Origin: Prolixibacteraceae bacterium
GTDB taxonomy: Bacteria; Bacteroidota; Bacteroidia; Bacteroidales; Prolixibacteraceae
Length of the DNA stretch: 53,381 nt
NCBI GenBank assembly: GCA_003457135.1
Contig: DMSQ01000083.1
Span: 1 to 53,381, forward strand
Direction of reading: 5' to 3'
Shown here piece by piece: positions 1-8,651 of this stretch. The notes below the pieces were generated by a model. That model saw only the letters and a list, made by a program, of their open reading frames with translations. It was not told the origin of the DNA and ran no database searches. Made by a program: the position numbers and the translations under genes. Each line of letters begins with the position of its first letter. The stretch's first letter is position 1.

Positions 1-4
1 CAAC

Positions 5-173
5 GCAAACTTAAACTACAGCCGTCAGTTTTATTATTATTCTCAAAGTCAATGAATAAAGGAGATTATAGCCTTAAATTATTTCAAGAATTGAGTAAGA
101 TCGGAGATGCTGTTGAACTACAAACTGATTCAATACAATCAATACTTATAAGAACTGCAAACTTAAACTACAG
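5..173. repeat. 17-bp direct repeat at left edge
   Basis: The 17-mer GCAAACTTAAACTACAG occurs at 5-21 and again, perfectly, at 157-173. The second copy is inside the first ORF but is read in a different frame from the first. This suggests a small local duplication; its origin cannot be judged because the window starts here. Confidence 0.6.
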
Positions 174-795
174 ATTAGATAGCATAAATAGAAATACAAA
201 GTTTATTATTGAACAACGAGAACGCAGTCAAAAAATATTCGAAGAACAAAATAAGATATTAGAAAAGAGCAATGAATTAACGAGTAAAAAATTGTTTGGA
301 GAAAGGCCGGAGATCACAATACCTGGGACTGAGATAACTTTTATATCTATCGATTCACTGAATACTGAATGTAGAATAAATTGCTATAATATTGGGAAAA
401 GATCGGCTATAAACCTCACAGATAACGTAATTTTTGTCTTTAAGGATAAAAATGGGATATACTATAAACATGGACTGACGGAAGACGATGGTATTAGTAA
501 AAGTGATAATTCATTAGCAAATGGATCTGCCAGAATATCAAGAATTGGAGTAAAAATGGGATTTGAGGAAATTAAGAGTTTAACTTCTGGGGGATCAATT
601 ATTGTTTATTTAAGCTATTTCGACGAAATAACTGATGAACAAATCTCCAAAGAGATTAGATTTGAATTTACAAATGACTTGTCCGGAAGAAATGTAATTA
701 GAAATGGAACTGCAAATCAAGAAAAAGGGTTAGATGAATATTTGAAAAAGAATAACCTTTTCTCTCTAACACATTCTAACAAAAGAAAACTTTAG
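52..795 (+). CDS. hypothetical protein, possibly 5'-truncated by window edge
   Basis: I do not recognise this protein. It has 247 codons if the ATG at 52 is used, but the frame stays open without a stop to the first base of the window, so the real start may lie outside. Residues about 20-80 are rich in Leu, Asn, Gln, Glu and Lys with heptad-like spacing and could form a coiled coil. The remainder alternates short hydrophobic and polar segments and may be a beta-rich domain. There is no signal peptide or membrane segment, so it is probably cytoplasmic. It is AT-rich compared with its neighbours, which hints at acquired DNA. It runs towards the minus-strand permease remnant that ends at 828. 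Confidence 0.55.
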   Translation: MNKGDYSLKLFQELSKIGDAVELQTDSIQSILIRTANLNYRLDSINRNTKFIIEQRERSQKIFEEQNKILEKSNELTSKKLFGERPEITIPGTEITFISIDSLNTECRINCYNIGKRSAINLTDNVIFVFKDKNGIYYKHGLTEDDGISKSDNSLANGSARISRIGVKMGFEEIKSLTSGGSIIVYLSYFDEITDEQISKEIRFEFTNDLSGRNVIRNGTANQEKGLDEYLKKNNLFSLTHSNKRKL

Positions 796-827
796 TGATT
801 TTTATTATAATTATAAATAAAAGCTCC

Positions 828-1053
828 CTATTCATTCCTCAGTGCCCCCACCAAATTCTGCCTGAAAGCCATTCGTATAGCCACAAAGCAAAAGATTGCA
901 CCGCTTAAAATCACCAGCACCGAAATAGCAGGAAGCCAAATCCACAAGTTAGAGTAGAGTGAAGAAATCAGTGAAGGCAGAGCGCTCAACACGACCGGAA
1001 TCAGACCAATGAAAACGGAAAAAGTCATCAGGAAAAGTTTCTCGTTCATCACC
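828..1053 (-). pseudogene. displaced 3' end of an FtsX-like ABC permease gene
   Basis: This stretch encodes about 72 residues that match the last 72 residues of the complete permease at 1798-5031: the same EKLFLMTFSV, SALPSL and QNLVGALRN segments, with about 8 mostly conservative differences. At DNA level 828-1053 aligns without gaps to 1798-2023 with about 30 mismatches, or 87% identity by hand count. Homology stops near 1053, just before the promoter of mntA. Nothing upstream supplies the rest of a permease, so this is a tail fragment. The conservative protein differences suggest it belonged to a working gene until recently. It is either the original 3' end displaced by an incoming cassette or the last trace of a paralogous permease gene. 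Confidence 0.85.
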
Positions 1054-1076
1054 ATCCCAGTTCTTTCGGAATTCAT

Positions 1077-1084
1077 TAGATTTG
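1077..1084 (+). promoter_or_regulatory. predicted -7 box of mntA (copy 1)
   Basis: TAGATTTG matches the Bacteroidota -7 consensus TAnnTTTG and ends 4 nt before the mntA ATG at 1089. Transcription would start at or next to the ATG, giving a leaderless or nearly leaderless mRNA. I see no convincing -33 element. The second mntA gene has the same arrangement. Confidence 0.5.
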
Positions 1085-1088
1085 TGAA

Positions 1089-1406
1089 ATGAAGGTAAAT
1101 GAAAACATACTGCAAAGGATTAAAATACTGGTTCAGCAGCATGATCCATCAGCAAAAATTTATTTGTACGGATCACGGGCAAGAGGAACCGCACGGTCTG
1201 ATTCAGACTGGGATTTGCTGATTCTGTTGAATATAGATAAAATAACCAATGAAATAGAGCAGAACATTACATACCCTCTTTACGATTTAGAATTTGAGAT
1301 TGGGGAAGTGATCAGTCCGATGGTTTATTCCGAAAAGGAATGGGAATCAAAATACCGGATCACACCTTTTTATTCGAATGTAATGAAAGAAGGACGATTA
1401 TTATGA
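1089..1406 (+). CDS. mntA: MntA-type nucleotidyltransferase antitoxin
   Basis: Minimal nucleotidyltransferase of 105 residues. The polymerase-beta-fold signature is visible at residues about 28-46: GSRARG, then SDSDWDLL, with the paired Asp residues that bind metal. A third acidic position lies in the LEFEIG strand. In characterised MntA-HepT systems the MNT protein neutralises the HEPN toxin by AMPylating it; I infer the same role here. Its stop codon overlaps the start of the partner gene by 4 bp (ATGA), which is typical of a translationally coupled module. It is about half identical to the second MntA at 8652-8969. The pair sits between two copies of a permease 3' end, pointing against the permease. 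Module assignment is confident; activity is untested. Confidence 0.88.
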   Translation: MKVNENILQRIKILVQQHDPSAKIYLYGSRARGTARSDSDWDLLILLNIDKITNEIEQNITYPLYDLEFEIGEVISPMVYSEKEWESKYRITPFYSNVMKEGRLL

Positions 1407-1801
1407 ACGATTATCAACCTGATGACTATGTGAATTACAGGCTTAACCGGGCAAAAGAAACCATTGCCGAGATTGAAATCCTAATTCAAAACGAATATTG
1501 GAACACGGCTATCAATCGCCTGTATTATGCTTGTTTTTATGCAGTTGGCGCTTTACTCGTAAAAAATGGAATAGAAACCTCAAGCCATTCAGGTTGCAGG
1601 CAAAAATTTGGACAATTATTTGTGCAAAGCGGAAAGATTAGCAAAGAATTAGGCAAGCTTTATACCGATTTATTTGAGAAACGACAAAAAGGAGATTACA
1701 ACGACTTTTTTGACTTTGATGGTGATACCGTTCGAAGATTATATGAGCCATCAAAATTGTTTATTCAGAAAATCGAAGAATTATTAAGCGAAAACAACTA
1801 A
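1403..1801 (+). CDS. hepT: HEPN-domain toxin HepT
   Basis: HEPN-domain protein (PF05168-like) of 132 residues, nearly all helical. I chose the ATG at 1403 over a longer in-frame start at 1340 because it gives the 4-bp ATGA overlap also seen in the second pair and because homology begins there. Family features are the NRLYYACFYA helix and the SSHSG turn in the middle. The canonical R-x4-6-H RNase motif of many HEPN toxins is not obvious; the corresponding late position reads R-Q-K-G-D-Y. The stop codon at 1799-1801 overlaps the stop codon of the convergent permease gene, so the cassette ends exactly where the permease ends. Predicted RNase or abortive toxin held in check by the preceding gene. 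Confidence 0.85.
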   Translation: MNDYQPDDYVNYRLNRAKETIAEIEILIQNEYWNTAINRLYYACFYAVGALLVKNGIETSSHSGCRQKFGQLFVQSGKISKELGKLYTDLFEKRQKGDYNDFFDFDGDTVRRLYEPSKLFIQKIEELLSENN

Positions 1802-4800
1802 TCATTCCTCAGTGCCCCCACCAAATTCTGCCTGAAAGCCATCCGAATAGCCACAAAGCTAAACACTGCGCCGCTTAAAATAACCAGAACAGAAATGGCA
1901 GGAAGCCAAACCCACAGGTTGGAGTATAGCGAAGAAACCAGCGAAGGCAAAGCGCTCAACACTGCCGGGATCAGGCCAATCAAAACGGAAAAAGTCATTA
2001 GAAAAAGCTTTTCGCGCATCACCAGCCGCTGAATAATTGGTTTGGAAAAGCCCAGCGACAACAACAAAGCATATTCGGGAATCTGCTCAAAAGTGATCCG
2101 GAAGATTAAAATTCCAAGTCCGAGCGTACCGATTAAAAGTCCCAGCGCACCCAGCATCAGAAAGATATTCAGGTAAGTATTTTCAACCGTATAAAAAGCC
2201 AGCAAACGATCGGTTGTGCGACTGATTTCGGGGCCGTAATTGCGCATTCCGGTTTGCAAGTCTTCTACTGTCAAAGTATGGTCGGGCGCATCAATCAAAA
2301 AAACATTCGAGCCGCTCACCGACGGAAATGCCCGGTTGAAATGATCTTCAGCAATAATCACATTGCCTTGGAAAATCGAATTGGCCAGGCCACCCACCAG
2401 TTTCAATTTCAAATCCTTGCCGTCCTCCGTTTTATACACGAGCGTATCGCCCACTTTTTTCATCAGTCCCCACTGAATCACCGTTTGGTCGGCAATCGCC
2501 GGAATCACGTCGTCGGCAAATTTCCGGTTGAGCGTCAGCCACGGATGCAGTGCATCCAGATCATCTGTCCGCGTGGCAAAGGTGAAGGCAGAACGCTGAT
2601 CGAAAGCCGCCGGATTGCAGGCAATTAAACGCGGCCTCGAAATTTTGTTCAGGTTCAGGCAACTGGCATCGTCGCCCGGCTGCGACTGAAACTGCACCAA
2701 CTCCGCGGTTACCGGAATATTCAGGTCTTCCCTGCCCTGCTTGCTGCTTGCATCAAAAAGCACCGGCATGGTGGTTTCTACAAACCAGTCGTACCCACCC
2801 GTTCCAGACGAAGGCAAATCGGCGTGCGAAGTCAAATCTTTTCGGTTCAGTCCGGTGGAGACCACCATAAACACACCTACCGACAGAAAACTCACGATCA
2901 TCACATTGCGGCGGCGTTCTCCGGCAATGCGTTTCAGCAGCATGGTCCGCAACGAGAAATGCATGGCTTTTTCCTGAACCGCAAATCGCTGCATCCAAAA
3001 ATCAAAAATCAGGATCAGTCCCGGCAACAAACCGAAACCACTGATAAAAAAGAACTCCGGATTAATTTCGCCACTCCGGAAACCCTTTGCAAAAAGGATG
3101 ATAAAAGAAAGGGCAATCAGTGCCAAACCAATCCAAAGCGATCGTTTTCCACTCTTTACTTTTTCGGAGACCGATTTTCGTTGCAAAGCAATCGCTTCGT
3201 TTTTCAGAAAGCGGTTCAGAATAAACCATATCGCAGTGAAAGACATTACTGCAATAATCAGGCTTCCGGTAATCAGCGAAACCGGACGAATATGAATATT
3301 GACAATCGAAGTGCGGACAATATCAACCCAAATGGTATTGATCGCATTTAATATCAGGTGGTTGTAAAAAATGCTGAACGGAATTCCAAGCAAAATACCG
3401 ACAAGAACAAAAATCGAAGCCTCAGCAACAAATAATTTACGAATGGCTGGAAACGAAAAACCAAGCGCGGTCAAAGTTCCGATTTCTGTTTTGCGGAATC
3501 CAAGGTACAGTTTGAATAACAGAAAAGCCAGCAACACCGCGGCAACAAGTACAAAAAAGCTCAACCCGATAAACAGTCCGCCAAAGTCGGTTCCACCGCT
3601 GGCAGCCGTGAGTCCGTCAGTTTTTACATCCTTTACCTCAAAACCCGATTGTGAAGGATAAAGGCCGGCAAGCAGTTGTTTTTCAAATTCAGTTTTTTGT
3701 AGCCCATCCACCCGAATGGCAGTTGATTGGCCAAAGCGGTTACCCCACAGTTTCTGTGCCGTCTCGAGCGAAACAAATGCTTTCGGAGTTCCTTTGTGCT
3801 CTTTCCAGTAGGCTTCGTCCTGCGGCCTTATTTGCTTCAAATCAACTGGTACGCCAGTTTTCCAGTCGCGGCAATTGTCTGCATCCGAAAGTCCCGGAAT
3901 AACAGGCATCCGGTTCTGGTCGGCCTTTTCGCCGGTTAATTCATAAATCTGTCCAACCACAAAAGAGGTGTCCTTCAAAACAAGTCTGCGCAGTGGGCCC
4001 ACTTCGAAATAAGAAAGCCGTACGGTATCATTCAGTTTTACCCTTAAATCTTCGGCCAGCCATTTGCTCACGGTCATTTGATTTCCGGTAAGCTTCGGGT
4101 CAGACGAAACAAACGAATAAGGAGTTTGCTTTCCGTTCAGGATAAATTCGTTGATGAAATAGCTAAAAATAACCTGCGAACCGGGCATTTTGTTCAGGCA
4201 ATATTGCTCAACCGCTGGTTCAACAAACACCCGGTCCGAAATCAGTTCGGTATAATTCAATGCTTGATTTTCCCTGATTTCCAGATTCATATCTTCCAGT
4301 TTCCAGCTTTGTTGAAGGTTTTGAACCAGTTCAGCATCCGAAACGCCTTCAGCAACCAGCAACACATTGGCTTTTTGCTGAAGTCCCATTTGTTCATTGA
4401 GCCAATCCAGATTCAGGAAAACATTGCGAGGCGCTGATTGAATGTTTTGCAGATTGAAATTCCCCAATTCTTCCGATTTCAAAATTCGGGCCACCGAAAC
4501 CCGGAACGAAACAGTCGCTTCCTGTTCGGAAACAAAAGGCGTATTGGCCGGAAACGTATTCAGTTTATTCAGGCGGAGCAAAAATTCGTCGCCTACTTTC
4601 AGGCCTGACAAGGAAGCCAGATTTTCATTGATAGCCACTTCATTGTTTTGTAGTTGAAACAATTCGGGATAACTTGCAAAATTCCCGATAGTCGCATCGA
4701 CGCCCCAAACCGCCAACTGATTGATCCGTAATTCGCCACCATCGATCACACCAAATCCATTGGCACGAAGCAAAGCTGCCGTTTGGGTGCCGGTTTTTGC

Positions 4801-5031
4801 GGCCAATTCCATCGCCAATTGCTGTCCGAACAAGCGTTCGCCAGCAGTAATCACCTGCGAAGTCTTTCCCAAACGCTGAACCGTAATCTGTTGCAGACTG
4901 TATTTCACCGAATCGCCAATAATAAGCGCGCCAACCAGAATGGCCGTGCTTAAAGCAATCCCGAAGATGATCGTCAGGTTCAGTTTCCGGTAATGCCAGG
5001 CAGATTTCAGGATGAGTTTAGTTATGGACAT
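1798..5031 (-). CDS. FtsX-like ABC transporter permease, two-module
   Basis: Large permease of 1077 residues with two FtsX-like membrane modules, as in YbbP-type putative ABC permeases. An N-terminal membrane helix (residues about 17-40) is followed by a long MacB-type periplasmic domain. Three membrane helices come at about 480-620 and more around 650-700. A second periplasmic domain precedes three C-terminal helices that end in AIRMAFRQNLVGALRND. Such proteins usually couple ATP hydrolysis in the cytoplasm to work on envelope substrates rather than transporting a solute. The cognate ATPase lies immediately upstream, 84 bp away. The last ~226 bp are duplicated at 828-1053 beyond the mntA-hepT pair, so this 3' end could be a replacement. 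The substrate cannot be told from sequence. Confidence 0.9.
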   Translation of the reverse strand: MSITKLILKSAWHYRKLNLTIIFGIALSTAILVGALIIGDSVKYSLQQITVQRLGKTSQVITAGERLFGQQLAMELAAKTGTQTAALLRANGFGVIDGGELRINQLAVWGVDATIGNFASYPELFQLQNNEVAINENLASLSGLKVGDEFLLRLNKLNTFPANTPFVSEQEATVSFRVSVARILKSEELGNFNLQNIQSAPRNVFLNLDWLNEQMGLQQKANVLLVAEGVSDAELVQNLQQSWKLEDMNLEIRENQALNYTELISDRVFVEPAVEQYCLNKMPGSQVIFSYFINEFILNGKQTPYSFVSSDPKLTGNQMTVSKWLAEDLRVKLNDTVRLSYFEVGPLRRLVLKDTSFVVGQIYELTGEKADQNRMPVIPGLSDADNCRDWKTGVPVDLKQIRPQDEAYWKEHKGTPKAFVSLETAQKLWGNRFGQSTAIRVDGLQKTEFEKQLLAGLYPSQSGFEVKDVKTDGLTAASGGTDFGGLFIGLSFFVLVAAVLLAFLLFKLYLGFRKTEIGTLTALGFSFPAIRKLFVAEASIFVLVGILLGIPFSIFYNHLILNAINTIWVDIVRTSIVNIHIRPVSLITGSLIIAVMSFTAIWFILNRFLKNEAIALQRKSVSEKVKSGKRSLWIGLALIALSFIILFAKGFRSGEINPEFFFISGFGLLPGLILIFDFWMQRFAVQEKAMHFSLRTMLLKRIAGERRRNVMIVSFLSVGVFMVVSTGLNRKDLTSHADLPSSGTGGYDWFVETTMPVLFDASSKQGREDLNIPVTAELVQFQSQPGDDASCLNLNKISRPRLIACNPAAFDQRSAFTFATRTDDLDALHPWLTLNRKFADDVIPAIADQTVIQWGLMKKVGDTLVYKTEDGKDLKLKLVGGLANSIFQGNVIIAEDHFNRAFPSVSGSNVFLIDAPDHTLTVEDLQTGMRNYGPEISRTTDRLLAFYTVENTYLNIFLMLGALGLLIGTLGLGILIFRITFEQIPEYALLLSLGFSKPIIQRLVMREKLFLMTFSVLIGLIPAVLSALPSLVSSLYSNLWVWLPAISVLVILSGAVFSFVAIRMAFRQNLVGALRND

Positions 5032-5040
5032 TTGCGGTTA

Positions 5041-5125
5041 AATATTAGAAGATTAGAATCTTGAGTCTTGAGTAAATTGCCATCTGTGAGTCATTCAGGA
5101 TTCAAGATTCATCATTCAAGATTCC
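5041..5125. repeat. degenerate tandem words (ATTCAAGATT type)
   Basis: The spacer between permease and ATPase holds imperfect copies of words such as TTAGAAGATTAGAATCTTGAG, cut here to the core GATTCAAGATTC, in both orientations (GAATCTTGA and TTCAAGATT). The last copy overlaps the ATPase stop codon at 5116. Similar word-repeat spacers with other words occur elsewhere in the window. Confidence 0.5.
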
Positions 5126-5781
5126 ATGAGTTTTCCTTCATTCAATGTGTAAATCCGGTCCATTTTTTTCGCCACATCTATCGAGTGGGTAACCACAATC
5201 AGCGTAACTCCTTCTTCCTGATTCAGTTCAACCAGTAAATCGGTCAGGTTAAAGGCTGATTTTTGATCGAGTGCGCCGGTTGGTTCATCGGCCAAAATGA
5301 GTCCCGGACGATTGATCAGCGCCCGTGCAACCGCAGTTCGCTGGCATTCGCCACCCGACAGTTCCGAAGGTTTTTGATGCGCCACTTCTGCCAGTCCCAT
5401 CCGGGATATCAGTTTCTGAGCTCGTTCAAGCGTTTCCTTTCCCTGAAGTTTATTATCCGTCAGGGTCGGTAAAAGTATGTTTTCAAGAAGTGTAAGTTGC
5501 GGCAACAGATGGTGCATCTGAAAAACAAACCCGATTTTTTCATTCCTGAATGCGGCCAGTTGCTGATCACTCAAAGTGGACAAATCCTGATTTTCGAAAA
5601 CCATTTTGCCTGTATAAGGGCGGTCCAAAGTGCCGATCAGATTTAATAAGGTCGTTTTTCCAGAGCCCGAAGGACCGACAATAGCAATCCGCTCGCCAGA
5701 TTTGATTTCCAGATCAAGTTGATCGAGAATCACACGATCTTTCGAATAGGATTTGGTTATTTTTTCTAGTTTAAGAAGCAT
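5116..5781 (-). CDS. ABC transporter ATP-binding protein (LolD/YbbA type)
   Basis: ABC ATPase of 221 residues from the ATG at 5781; a longer in-frame start at 5835 would add 18 residues with no counterpart in the family. All motifs are intact: Walker A GPSGSGKT at 36-43, Q-loop Gln88, signature LSGGE at 141-145, Walker B LILADE at 161-166, D-loop ALD and switch His199. The spacing matches the MacB/LolD/YbbA clade that powers FtsX-like permeases. It sits directly upstream of the 1077-residue permease on the same strand, so the two very likely form one envelope transporter or mechanotransmitter. The last word of the downstream repeat overlaps its stop codon. Confidence 0.92.
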   Translation of the reverse strand: MLLKLEKITKSYSKDRVILDQLDLEIKSGERIAIVGPSGSGKTTLLNLIGTLDRPYTGKMVFENQDLSTLSDQQLAAFRNEKIGFVFQMHHLLPQLTLLENILLPTLTDNKLQGKETLERAQKLISRMGLAEVAHQKPSELSGGECQRTAVARALINRPGLILADEPTGALDQKSAFNLTDLLVELNQEEGVTLIVVTHSIDVAKKMDRIYTLNEGKLMES

Positions 5782-5873
5782 ATTGAATTTTAAATTGTAC
5801 TCAATCAAATTTGTGGTGACTATTAATACCATCATAGGATTCCGTTACACTTCATCCTATGCTTTTACATTTC

Positions 5874-5949
5874 GGGGCTTTGCCCCTTAAGTCCTGAAAC
5901 GAGGGGTAACAGCAAAGGGGTGGTTCATCGAAAGACGAAAAGCCCTTTG
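5874..5949. repeat. two short hairpins between ATPase and glycosyltransferase genes
   Basis: GGGGC-TTT-GCCCC at 5874-5886 is a perfect 5-bp hairpin. CAAAGGG at 5913-5919 pairs with CCCTTTG at 5943-5949 around an inner TCG/CGA pair. The second lies 10 bp after the glycosyltransferase stop and could act as a terminator, but no T-run follows it on the minus strand. Confidence 0.4.
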
Positions 5950-5958
5950 ATTGCGAAA

Positions 5959-7254
5959 TTACCAAACCTTTTTCAGCACTCTTTCATACACCGCCACCAT
6001 TTTTTTTGCCTGGGCATGAATATCGAAATGTGCTTTTACTCCGGCTATTCCGGCAGCGCTTAAATCCTGAAGTTTTTCGGAATCTAAAATGAGCGATGCC
6101 AGAGCATTGGCCAAATGCCGGGATTCGTTGGGAGAATAAGTAACGCCGCCCCCACTGGTTTCATTTACTTCAGGAAAAGCGCCCAGAGCAGGCTGAACCA
6201 TTGGAATTCCCGAAGCCATGGCTTCGAGCATGTACAACCCAAAAGCCTCGCCATTTAATACAGGCACCGAAATAAGGCGAACCGAATCGAAAAATTTCCG
6301 GCGTGCTTCGCCTTCAAACTCATCGGCCCAAAACACATCATTTTCCAAACCGGCTTTCGAGATTTTCTGCTTTTGTTCTTTAATGAAATGCAGATCATCA
6401 CCTGTTTTTCCCCCTGTAATTTTCAGCTTTACGGCTGAATATTCAGGATTTTTCCGGAGTAAAATGAAGGCATCAACCAAAACTGCCAGTCCGTTTTCTT
6501 CGGATATCCGGGAGAGGTAGCCAATCACAGGTTCTTTTTCGGCAATCGGCTTCGGGGAATAATCTGCCGTATCTACACCTAAATGAATGGTTTTCATTTT
6601 GTTTTCAGGAATGGTCATGCGTTTGTGGATTTCGGCTGAGAAATAATCGCTAACCGGGATAAACACGTCCACGTCTTTGCCGCGTTCGCTCATCAAATCC
6701 CAAACTTCCTTGCGAAAATGATCCTCCATCGCATCAACCCACACATCTTCGTCCTGAAGCGAACAGATTACCGGAATATTCATCCGCTGTTTAATCCGGT
6801 GAGCCAATCCCAGCAGTAAAGCATTCGACAAATGAACCACATCAGGTTTCGCCTCATTGGCCAGCCAGTCAACCAACCTCTCCAATTCCTCTTTCTGTCC
6901 TCCCTCTTCGCCCAGTAGCATCGAAATGGTCATGTCTTCCAGTCCCTTTGCACGGGTAGAACCAGCCTTCCTGGCTGCCATTTCGAGTACACTTTTCGAG
7001 TCAAGTGCATGTTCGACAAACGCGGGCATATGTCTGAAGATCGGAAATTGCTGTTTGAGGTACAGATTCACCGCTCCGTAAAAAACGGGAACTTCGTCCA
7101 GATCGTGAGCATCGTCGAATATGGGCAAGTACAATGGCACTTTAATTACCTGATGGCCTAAATCCTTGAGAGCCATCACGTATTTGCTGTCGCGCAGACA
7201 GTTTCCGCAGTAAAAACTACCGCCCGAACCTGGAATAATGTGTGCGATTTTCAT
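5959..7254 (-). CDS. GT4-family glycosyltransferase
   Basis: GT-B-fold glycosyltransferase of 431 residues. The N-terminal acceptor domain begins with IAHIIPGSGGSFYCGNCLR, the glycine-rich first strand-loop of GT4 enzymes, here with an uncommon CGNC pair. The donor domain starts near residue 245 (VIGYLSRISEENG). It carries the retaining-enzyme E-x7-E motif in EAFGLYMLEAMASG near residue 345, which contacts the nucleotide-sugar. There is no signal peptide, so it acts in the cytoplasm. It is encoded next to a PQQ-like propeller gene (start-proximal side) and the ABC pair (downstream side) on the same strand. The donor and acceptor are unknown; it may modify an envelope glycan. Confidence 0.88.
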   Translation of the reverse strand: MKIAHIIPGSGGSFYCGNCLRDSKYVMALKDLGHQVIKVPLYLPIFDDAHDLDEVPVFYGAVNLYLKQQFPIFRHMPAFVEHALDSKSVLEMAARKAGSTRAKGLEDMTISMLLGEEGGQKEELERLVDWLANEAKPDVVHLSNALLLGLAHRIKQRMNIPVICSLQDEDVWVDAMEDHFRKEVWDLMSERGKDVDVFIPVSDYFSAEIHKRMTIPENKMKTIHLGVDTADYSPKPIAEKEPVIGYLSRISEENGLAVLVDAFILLRKNPEYSAVKLKITGGKTGDDLHFIKEQKQKISKAGLENDVFWADEFEGEARRKFFDSVRLISVPVLNGEAFGLYMLEAMASGIPMVQPALGAFPEVNETSGGGVTYSPNESRHLANALASLILDSEKLQDLSAAGIAGVKAHFDIHAQAKKMVAVYERVLKKVW

Positions 7255-7260
7255 AGAACA

Positions 7261-7392
7261 GCCTCCCCCTTCCCCCTCCGCAGGAGGGGGTAAAAAAACA
7301 TCGACTTTGCTTTTGAATTAACCTTCATATCATTATTATTTTACTCGAAGCATTCTTTAAGCCCCCTCTTGTGGAGGGGGTTTGGGGGAGGC
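7261..7392. repeat. C-rich MITE-like element with 9-bp terminal inverted repeats
   Basis: The ends GCCTCCCCC (7261-7269) and GGGGGAGGC (7384-7392) are perfect inverted repeats. Inside each end is a hairpin: CCCCCTCC/GGAGGGGG at 7272-7290 and CCCCCTC/GAGGGGG at 7362-7380. No ORF is present. A related arrangement is seen at 35328-35411. I read it as a non-autonomous palindromic repeat; its mobilising enzyme is not in the window. Confidence 0.6.
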
Positions 7393-7404
7393 CGTGAGGC
7401 TTCC

Positions 7405-8511
7405 CTATCCAAAGATATAAATCCTCCCGTCGCCTGCCCCAACTATAATTTTTCCTGAAACTACTGCAGGACTGCCAACAATCGGGCTGCCCAACTCATA
7501 CTTCCAAAGTTCCCGGCCAGTTTTCAGGTCATGAATGTACAACATTCCGTCCATGGTTCCGGTAATTACCTTTCCGGAAGCAATTACGGACGAGGACTCG
7601 ACGCGGTTGCTGGTTTTCACTTTCCAATTTACTTTTCCCGTACTTTTGTCGAAACAATAAATGAACTTATCCTGATTTCCGATGACTATGAAATTTCCAC
7701 TCAAGGCCGGTGATGCGATGAAGGGTAGATTTTTCTCTTTATCGTCATAGATCCAGGAAATTTTGCCAGCTTCCATATCAATGCAAAAGAGCTTTCCTTC
7801 ATAATCACCCACATAAGCATATTTGCCGTCAATCACCGGTGAGGCAGCCACATAAGTTTCCACTTGAATTTTCTTTAACACCTTTCCTGTTTCGATATTC
7901 ACCAGATGGACAAAACCATCACAACCGCCAAAAACGGCGAACTTGCCATAAAGCGCCGGAGCGCCATTGATATAATTATCCGATTCGTACCGCCAGATGC
8001 TGTCGCCTTTGGCAAATCCAACGCAATGCAGGTTATAATCGTAACTGCCAATAACCAGCCGAAACTGACTCCCGACTTTCAACCAGTTGGCTGAGCCCAT
8101 GATTTGATTGTCAGTCGTGTATTTCCAGATTTGTTTGCCTGTCTTTTGGTCCAGACTGAAAAACATGCCATCCAGGGAGCCGAATATAACCGATCCATTT
8201 AGCAGCAAGGCCGGAGCCTCAATGGCATTTCCTGAACTGAATTTCCATTTCAGTTTTCCATCAAATCCAATCGCATACAAGTTGCCATCGGTTGATCCGC
8301 AGAAAATGGTTTGCCCGTCAACAACCGGCGAAGCCTTAATGTCGTCGCCAGTTTGAAACGAAGTCAGCAATTTCAGTTTCTCCGGAAGACTGGCCGAAGT
8401 TGCTCCTGTAAGTTGCTGGTTTCCACGGAAGATGGACCAGGATTGGGCGGAAGCTGAACCATATAAAAGCAAATGAATTATTGATAATATTTGAAGCCTT
8501 CTTAAAATCAT
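7405..8511 (-). CDS. exported PQQ-like beta-propeller protein
   Basis: Propeller protein of 368 residues from the ATG at 8511, which begins an export signal (MILRRLQILSIIHLLLYG, cleavage after SASA). The longer in-frame start at 8586 adds 25 residues without support. After the signal comes SIFRG, the entry motif shared by all six PQQ-like proteins here, then repeated blades with D-x-x-TGK-x-x-W turns such as DQKTGKQIWKY and DKSTGKVNWKV. The repeats resemble BamB and quinoprotein dehydrogenase blades. I see no vicinal Cys pair or other PQQ/Ca ligands, so catalysis is doubtful and a binding or scaffold role is more likely. It lies upstream of the GT4 gene, with a MITE-like element between them. 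Confidence 0.88.
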   Translation of the reverse strand: MILRRLQILSIIHLLLYGSASAQSWSIFRGNQQLTGATSASLPEKLKLLTSFQTGDDIKASPVVDGQTIFCGSTDGNLYAIGFDGKLKWKFSSGNAIEAPALLLNGSVIFGSLDGMFFSLDQKTGKQIWKYTTDNQIMGSANWLKVGSQFRLVIGSYDYNLHCVGFAKGDSIWRYESDNYINGAPALYGKFAVFGGCDGFVHLVNIETGKVLKKIQVETYVAASPVIDGKYAYVGDYEGKLFCIDMEAGKISWIYDDKEKNLPFIASPALSGNFIVIGNQDKFIYCFDKSTGKVNWKVKTSNRVESSSVIASGKVITGTMDGMLYIHDLKTGRELWKYELGSPIVGSPAVVSGKIIVGAGDGRIYIFG

Positions 8512-8639
8512 AGGTTGAAGTTTGCATTTTCGAGATAAAGCTATAAAAATAGCAAACACTTTAAACAATACAGCTAAAACAACCAATCCTAAGGAATAAG
8601 ATTTGTTGATAAATTGAATTCGAAAACAGTAGAAATACC

Positions 8640-8647
8640 TATATTTG
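8640..8647 (+). promoter_or_regulatory. predicted -7 box of mntA (copy 2)
   Basis: TATATTTG fits TAnnTTTG exactly and ends 4 nt before the ATG at 8652, the same spacing as in the first pair. A TTG at 8614-8616 could be the -33 element with a 23-nt spacer. The predicted transcript starts at about the ATG. Confidence 0.55.
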
Positions 8648-8651
8648 ATGT

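Noticed and set aside
828..1142. A complete 104-residue membrane protein
   Set aside because: Only the last ~72 residues match the permease; the first ~30 codons read antisense through the mntA promoter and start, so the reading frame is accidental.
2254..4657. Several plus-strand ORFs of 70-175 codons across the ABC permease gene
   Set aside because: They are antisense to a well-conserved permease, have no family features and biased composition; they are shadows.
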